This document shows positions 14,814 to 17,997 of a stretch of 17,997 bases of DNA, piece by piece (positions within the stretch are counted from its first letter, which is position 1; every line of letters begins with the position of its first letter). The notes beneath the pieces are model-generated. The model was not told the DNA's origin and made no database searches. It saw only the letters and a list, made by a program, of their open reading frames with translations. The DNA comes from Thermoflexales bacterium. Its GTDB lineage: Bacteria > Chloroflexota > Anaerolineae > S140-20. The DNA lies in contig WFUY01000382.1 in the NCBI GenBank assembly GCA_015484715.1, forward strand, positions 1-17,997, in the 5' to 3' direction. Made by a program: the position numbers and the translations under genes.

Positions 14814-15688
14814 ACGTAGATTGGTTCGTAGACCGCGAAAAGCAGTTCCAGGGCTTCCTCAAGATGGTCGCCCGGGAGACGGAGAAGCAGGTGATGCTCG
14901 TCCAGGCTCCGGCCGAGATGGGCAAGACCTGGCTCATCCAGCGGCTGCGACACGAGTGTCGCAGCCGGGGCATTCCCGTCGCCCACTTCGACTTCCGGGA
15001 CCGTCGGCCTTGGGACTACCTGACCATCGTCCGGCAGGCCCGCGATCAGCTTGGCCCTGCCTACTTCAACCCGATGACCCAGGTGATCAACGCCTCGACG
15101 GGCGTCAACGTCCAGATCACCACGGGGGCCGGCGCCGGCGGCGTGGACCTCTCCATCGCCGAGGCGGGCGGCCAGGTCGTCGAGAGCGAGATCGCCGTGG
15201 GCGACGTGGCCGGCCGCGACATCATCAAGGACAACTTTTTCTTCGTCCAGGCCGATAGCGAGACCGCCCGCCGGACCATCGAGATCCGCATCACCGACGC
15301 CTTCTTCGCCTGCCTGGAGGCCCTCTGCCGGGAGCAGGTCGTGGCTTTTCTCTTCGACTCCTACGAGGATGTGACCGAGGAGGCGGATCGCTGGCTGCAG
15401 GCCTACCTGCTGGCGCGGGTGCGCGATGGTCTCCTTCCCAACCTCGTCATTGTCCTGGCCGGGCGGGAGGTCCCCCAGTTCGATACCTCCTGGCGTCACT
15501 GCCTGGCCCGCACGGGCCTTCACCCCTTCGACAAGGAGGATGTCGTCGAGTACATCGTGCGCAAGCGGGGGCTGACCGACCTGGACCTGGAGACCATCTA
15601 CCGCACCTCCGGGGGCCATCCGGGCCTTTTGGGCAAGATGGCCGACATCGCAGCCCTGGAGAGCGAGGAGGACGAGGACTGGCTGTGA
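14804..15688 (+). CDS. Compact STAND-like P-loop ATPase
   Basis: The product (294 residues from ATG 14804; GTG 14780 adds eight) begins with AYVDWFVDREKQFQGFLKMV, the lead-in typical of STAND/AAA-type NTPase modules. The Walker A-like APAEMGKT has Ala in place of the first Gly. A Walker B-like strand VVAFLFDSYED and an arginine-sensor-like LVIVLAGREVPQF follow, then a winged-helix-like end with TSGGHPGLLGKM. Between them is an unusual Gly-rich insert with GDVAGRDIIKDN (bases 15200-15235), resembling short G-D-x-x-G-x-D-I elements found in bacterial STAND conflict proteins. No effector or superstructure repeats (TPR, WD40) are attached. Neither start has a convincing ribosome site. A defence or signalling role is inferred from the family only; linkage to the Rpn fragment may be chance. 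Confidence 0.65.
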   Translation: MTAYVDWFVDREKQFQGFLKMVARETEKQVMLVQAPAEMGKTWLIQRLRHECRSRGIPVAHFDFRDRRPWDYLTIVRQARDQLGPAYFNPMTQVINASTGVNVQITTGAGAGGVDLSIAEAGGQVVESEIAVGDVAGRDIIKDNFFFVQADSETARRTIEIRITDAFFACLEALCREQVVAFLFDSYEDVTEEADRWLQAYLLARVRDGLLPNLVIVLAGREVPQFDTSWRHCLARTGLHPFDKEDVVEYIVRKRGLTDLDLETIYRTSGGHPGLLGKMADIAALESEEDEDWL

Positions 15689-15694
15689 TTAACG

Positions 15695-17101
<1,407 letters not shown>

Positions 17102-17107
17102 AGCCCA

Positions 17108-17140
17108 ACGGGGGCGCACGTGGGTGCGCCCCCGTCGTTT
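17108..17140 (+). terminator. Terminator after ahcY
   Basis: A perfect 12-bp GC-rich stem pairs 17108-17119 with 17124-17135 around the loop GTGG, starting 7 bases after the stop. CGTTT follows, so the T tract is short. Confidence 0.7.
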
Positions 17141-17201
17141 GGAAGCAACCAAAACCGGTTGGGAGATGTAGGGGCGACCGGCCGGTCGCTCCTCCTTCGT
17201 T

Positions 17202-17230
17202 TTGACTTTCACTATGGAGTCAGGTATAAT
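17202..17230 (+). promoter_or_regulatory. Near-consensus sigma70-type promoter for the sugar-reductase gene
   Basis: TTGACT (17202-17207), a 17-base spacer and TATAAT (17225-17230) form a near-perfect promoter. Transcription would begin near 17237, giving an 83-nt leader. Confidence 0.8.
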
Positions 17231-17236
17231 CAGGCC

Positions 17237-17277
17237 GGTTTCGGGAAACCGCCTCCCGATGGGTGGGGCGGTTTCCC
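17237..17277 (+). promoter_or_regulatory. Leader with two mutually exclusive hairpins
   Basis: GGTTT (17237-17241) can pair with AAACC (17246-17250). Alternatively bases 17243-17253 pair perfectly with 17267-17277 (11 bp), with an inner CCC/GGG stem at 17255-17257 and 17261-17263. The two folds share 17246-17250, so only one can form. The first begins at the predicted transcript start. No T tract follows. Confidence 0.45.
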
Positions 17278-17319
17278 TATCAAACTTTGCCCCGTCGTCC
17301 CGTCTCTGTGAGGTGAAAT

Positions 17320-17997
17320 GTGCGGGCCTTAATCACCGGCGCTAGCGGTTTTGCGGGCAGCCATCTGGTGGACTACCTGGATGCCCACACCGATTGGGAG
17401 ATCGTTGCCTGGGTCCGTACCGGCAGGAGCAGCGAGGGGGCCTGGCCTCAAGGGAGGGTCTCCATCGTTAGCGGTGACCTCCTCGACGCCGAGAGCGTGG
17501 GGAGACAACTGGAACGGATAGCCCCTGACTTCCTCTTCCACCTGGCTGCCATTGCCTCGGTGAGAGATTCCTGGCGCGATCCCTGGCGGGTGCTGGAGAA
17601 CAACATCCGTGCCCAGCTCAACTTGCTGGAGGGTGTGCGCAAGGCCGACCTTACCCCCCGCATCCTCATTGTGGGCTCTAACGAAGAGTATGGCTTGGTG
17701 CGCCCCGAAGAGCTTCCCCTGACCGAGGAGAGCCCCCTCCGCCCTCATAGCCCCTATGGGGTGAGCAAGGTCACCCAGGATATGATGGGGCTGCAGTACC
17801 ATCTCAGCTATGGCCTCCCCATCATCCGCGTTCGCCCCTTCAACCACATCGGCCCCCGGCAGCGTCTCGGCTTTGTGGCCCCCGACTTCGCCCGCCAGAT
17901 CGCCGAGATCGAAGCCGGACTCCGCCCGCCCGTGATGCGGGTGGGCAACCTGGAGGCCCGGCGGGACTTCACCGATGTGCGGGACGTGGTGCGGGCC
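17320..17997 (+). CDS. rmd: NAD(P)-dependent nucleotide-sugar reductase, GDP-6-deoxymannose reductase type, 3' end missing
   Basis: The frame from GTG 17320 stays open to the window end, giving 226 residues of an extended short-chain dehydrogenase/reductase. The Rossmann loop TGASGFAGSHL is near the N-terminus, the catalytic serine region is VGSNEEYG, and the YxxxK dyad is in SPYGVSK. RPFNHIGPRQRLGFVAPDF and VGNLEARRDFTDVRDVV are characteristic of the GDP-4-keto-6-deoxy-D-mannose reductase (RMD) and GMD family, which makes GDP-rhamnose-type donors for cell-surface glycans. The related dTDP and UDP-sugar epimerases are less likely alternatives. AGGTGA (17311-17316) precedes the GTG. An ATG two bases upstream (17318) is out of frame and stops after four codons. 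The missing C-terminus prevents a firm substrate call. Confidence 0.8.
   Translation, partial: MRALITGASGFAGSHLVDYLDAHTDWEIVAWVRTGRSSEGAWPQGRVSIVSGDLLDAESVGRQLERIAPDFLFHLAAIASVRDSWRDPWRVLENNIRAQLNLLEGVRKADLTPRILIVGSNEEYGLVRPEELPLTEESPLRPHSPYGVSKVTQDMMGLQYHLSYGLPIIRVRPFNHIGPRQRLGFVAPDFARQIAEIEAGLRPPVMRVGNLEARRDFTDVRDVVRA

Overview
The window looks like chromosomal DNA of a GC-rich bacterium, most likely a member of the Chloroflexota (Anaerolineae or Caldilineae type). This is an inference. It rests on uniformly G/C-ending codons, on extracellular calcium-repeat proteins whose last residues read aromatic-LP-aliphatic (YLPLV, FLPIV), and on a branched-chain-type ABC operon built around an acyl-CoA ligase. 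Every gene I can support is on the + strand.

Region 1 (1-4985) holds two secreted proteins rich in thrombospondin type 3 (TSP3)-like Asp/Gly repeats. The first is cut by the window start. The second is a 1138-residue chimera: signal peptide, CSLREA-type motif, right-handed beta-helix, TSP3 stalk, short hydrophobic C-terminal tail. Strong hairpin terminators follow both genes and a sigma70-type promoter precedes the second.

Region 2 (4995-14222) is an eight-gene transport and activation cluster: livG, panC, a long-chain acyl-CoA synthetase, livH, livM, a CBS-CBS-ACT regulator, a lipoprotein binding protein (livK type) and livF. All five parts of a branched-chain-amino-acid-type importer are present. 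The embedded ligase suggests that the imported substrate may be a carboxylic acid converted to its CoA thioester. Pantothenate synthetase in the same cluster would feed CoA synthesis. The cluster has several RNA-level signals: a long leader before livG, a structured 97-nt element before the ligase gene, a hairpin and a ten-codon upstream ORF before livK, and a UGCG-capped hairpin between livK and livF.

Region 3 (14223-15835) is accessory: the C-terminal part of an Rpn/PD-(D/E)XK-type protein with a GLQQ repeat, a compact STAND-like P-loop ATPase, and sixteen octamer repeats in perfect register.

Region 4 (15836-17997) contains a short-form S-adenosylhomocysteine hydrolase with its terminator. 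It is followed by a near-consensus promoter, a foldable leader and the 5' part of a nucleotide-sugar reductase of the GDP-6-deoxymannose reductase type. No rRNA, tRNA, CRISPR array or insertion sequence was recognised.
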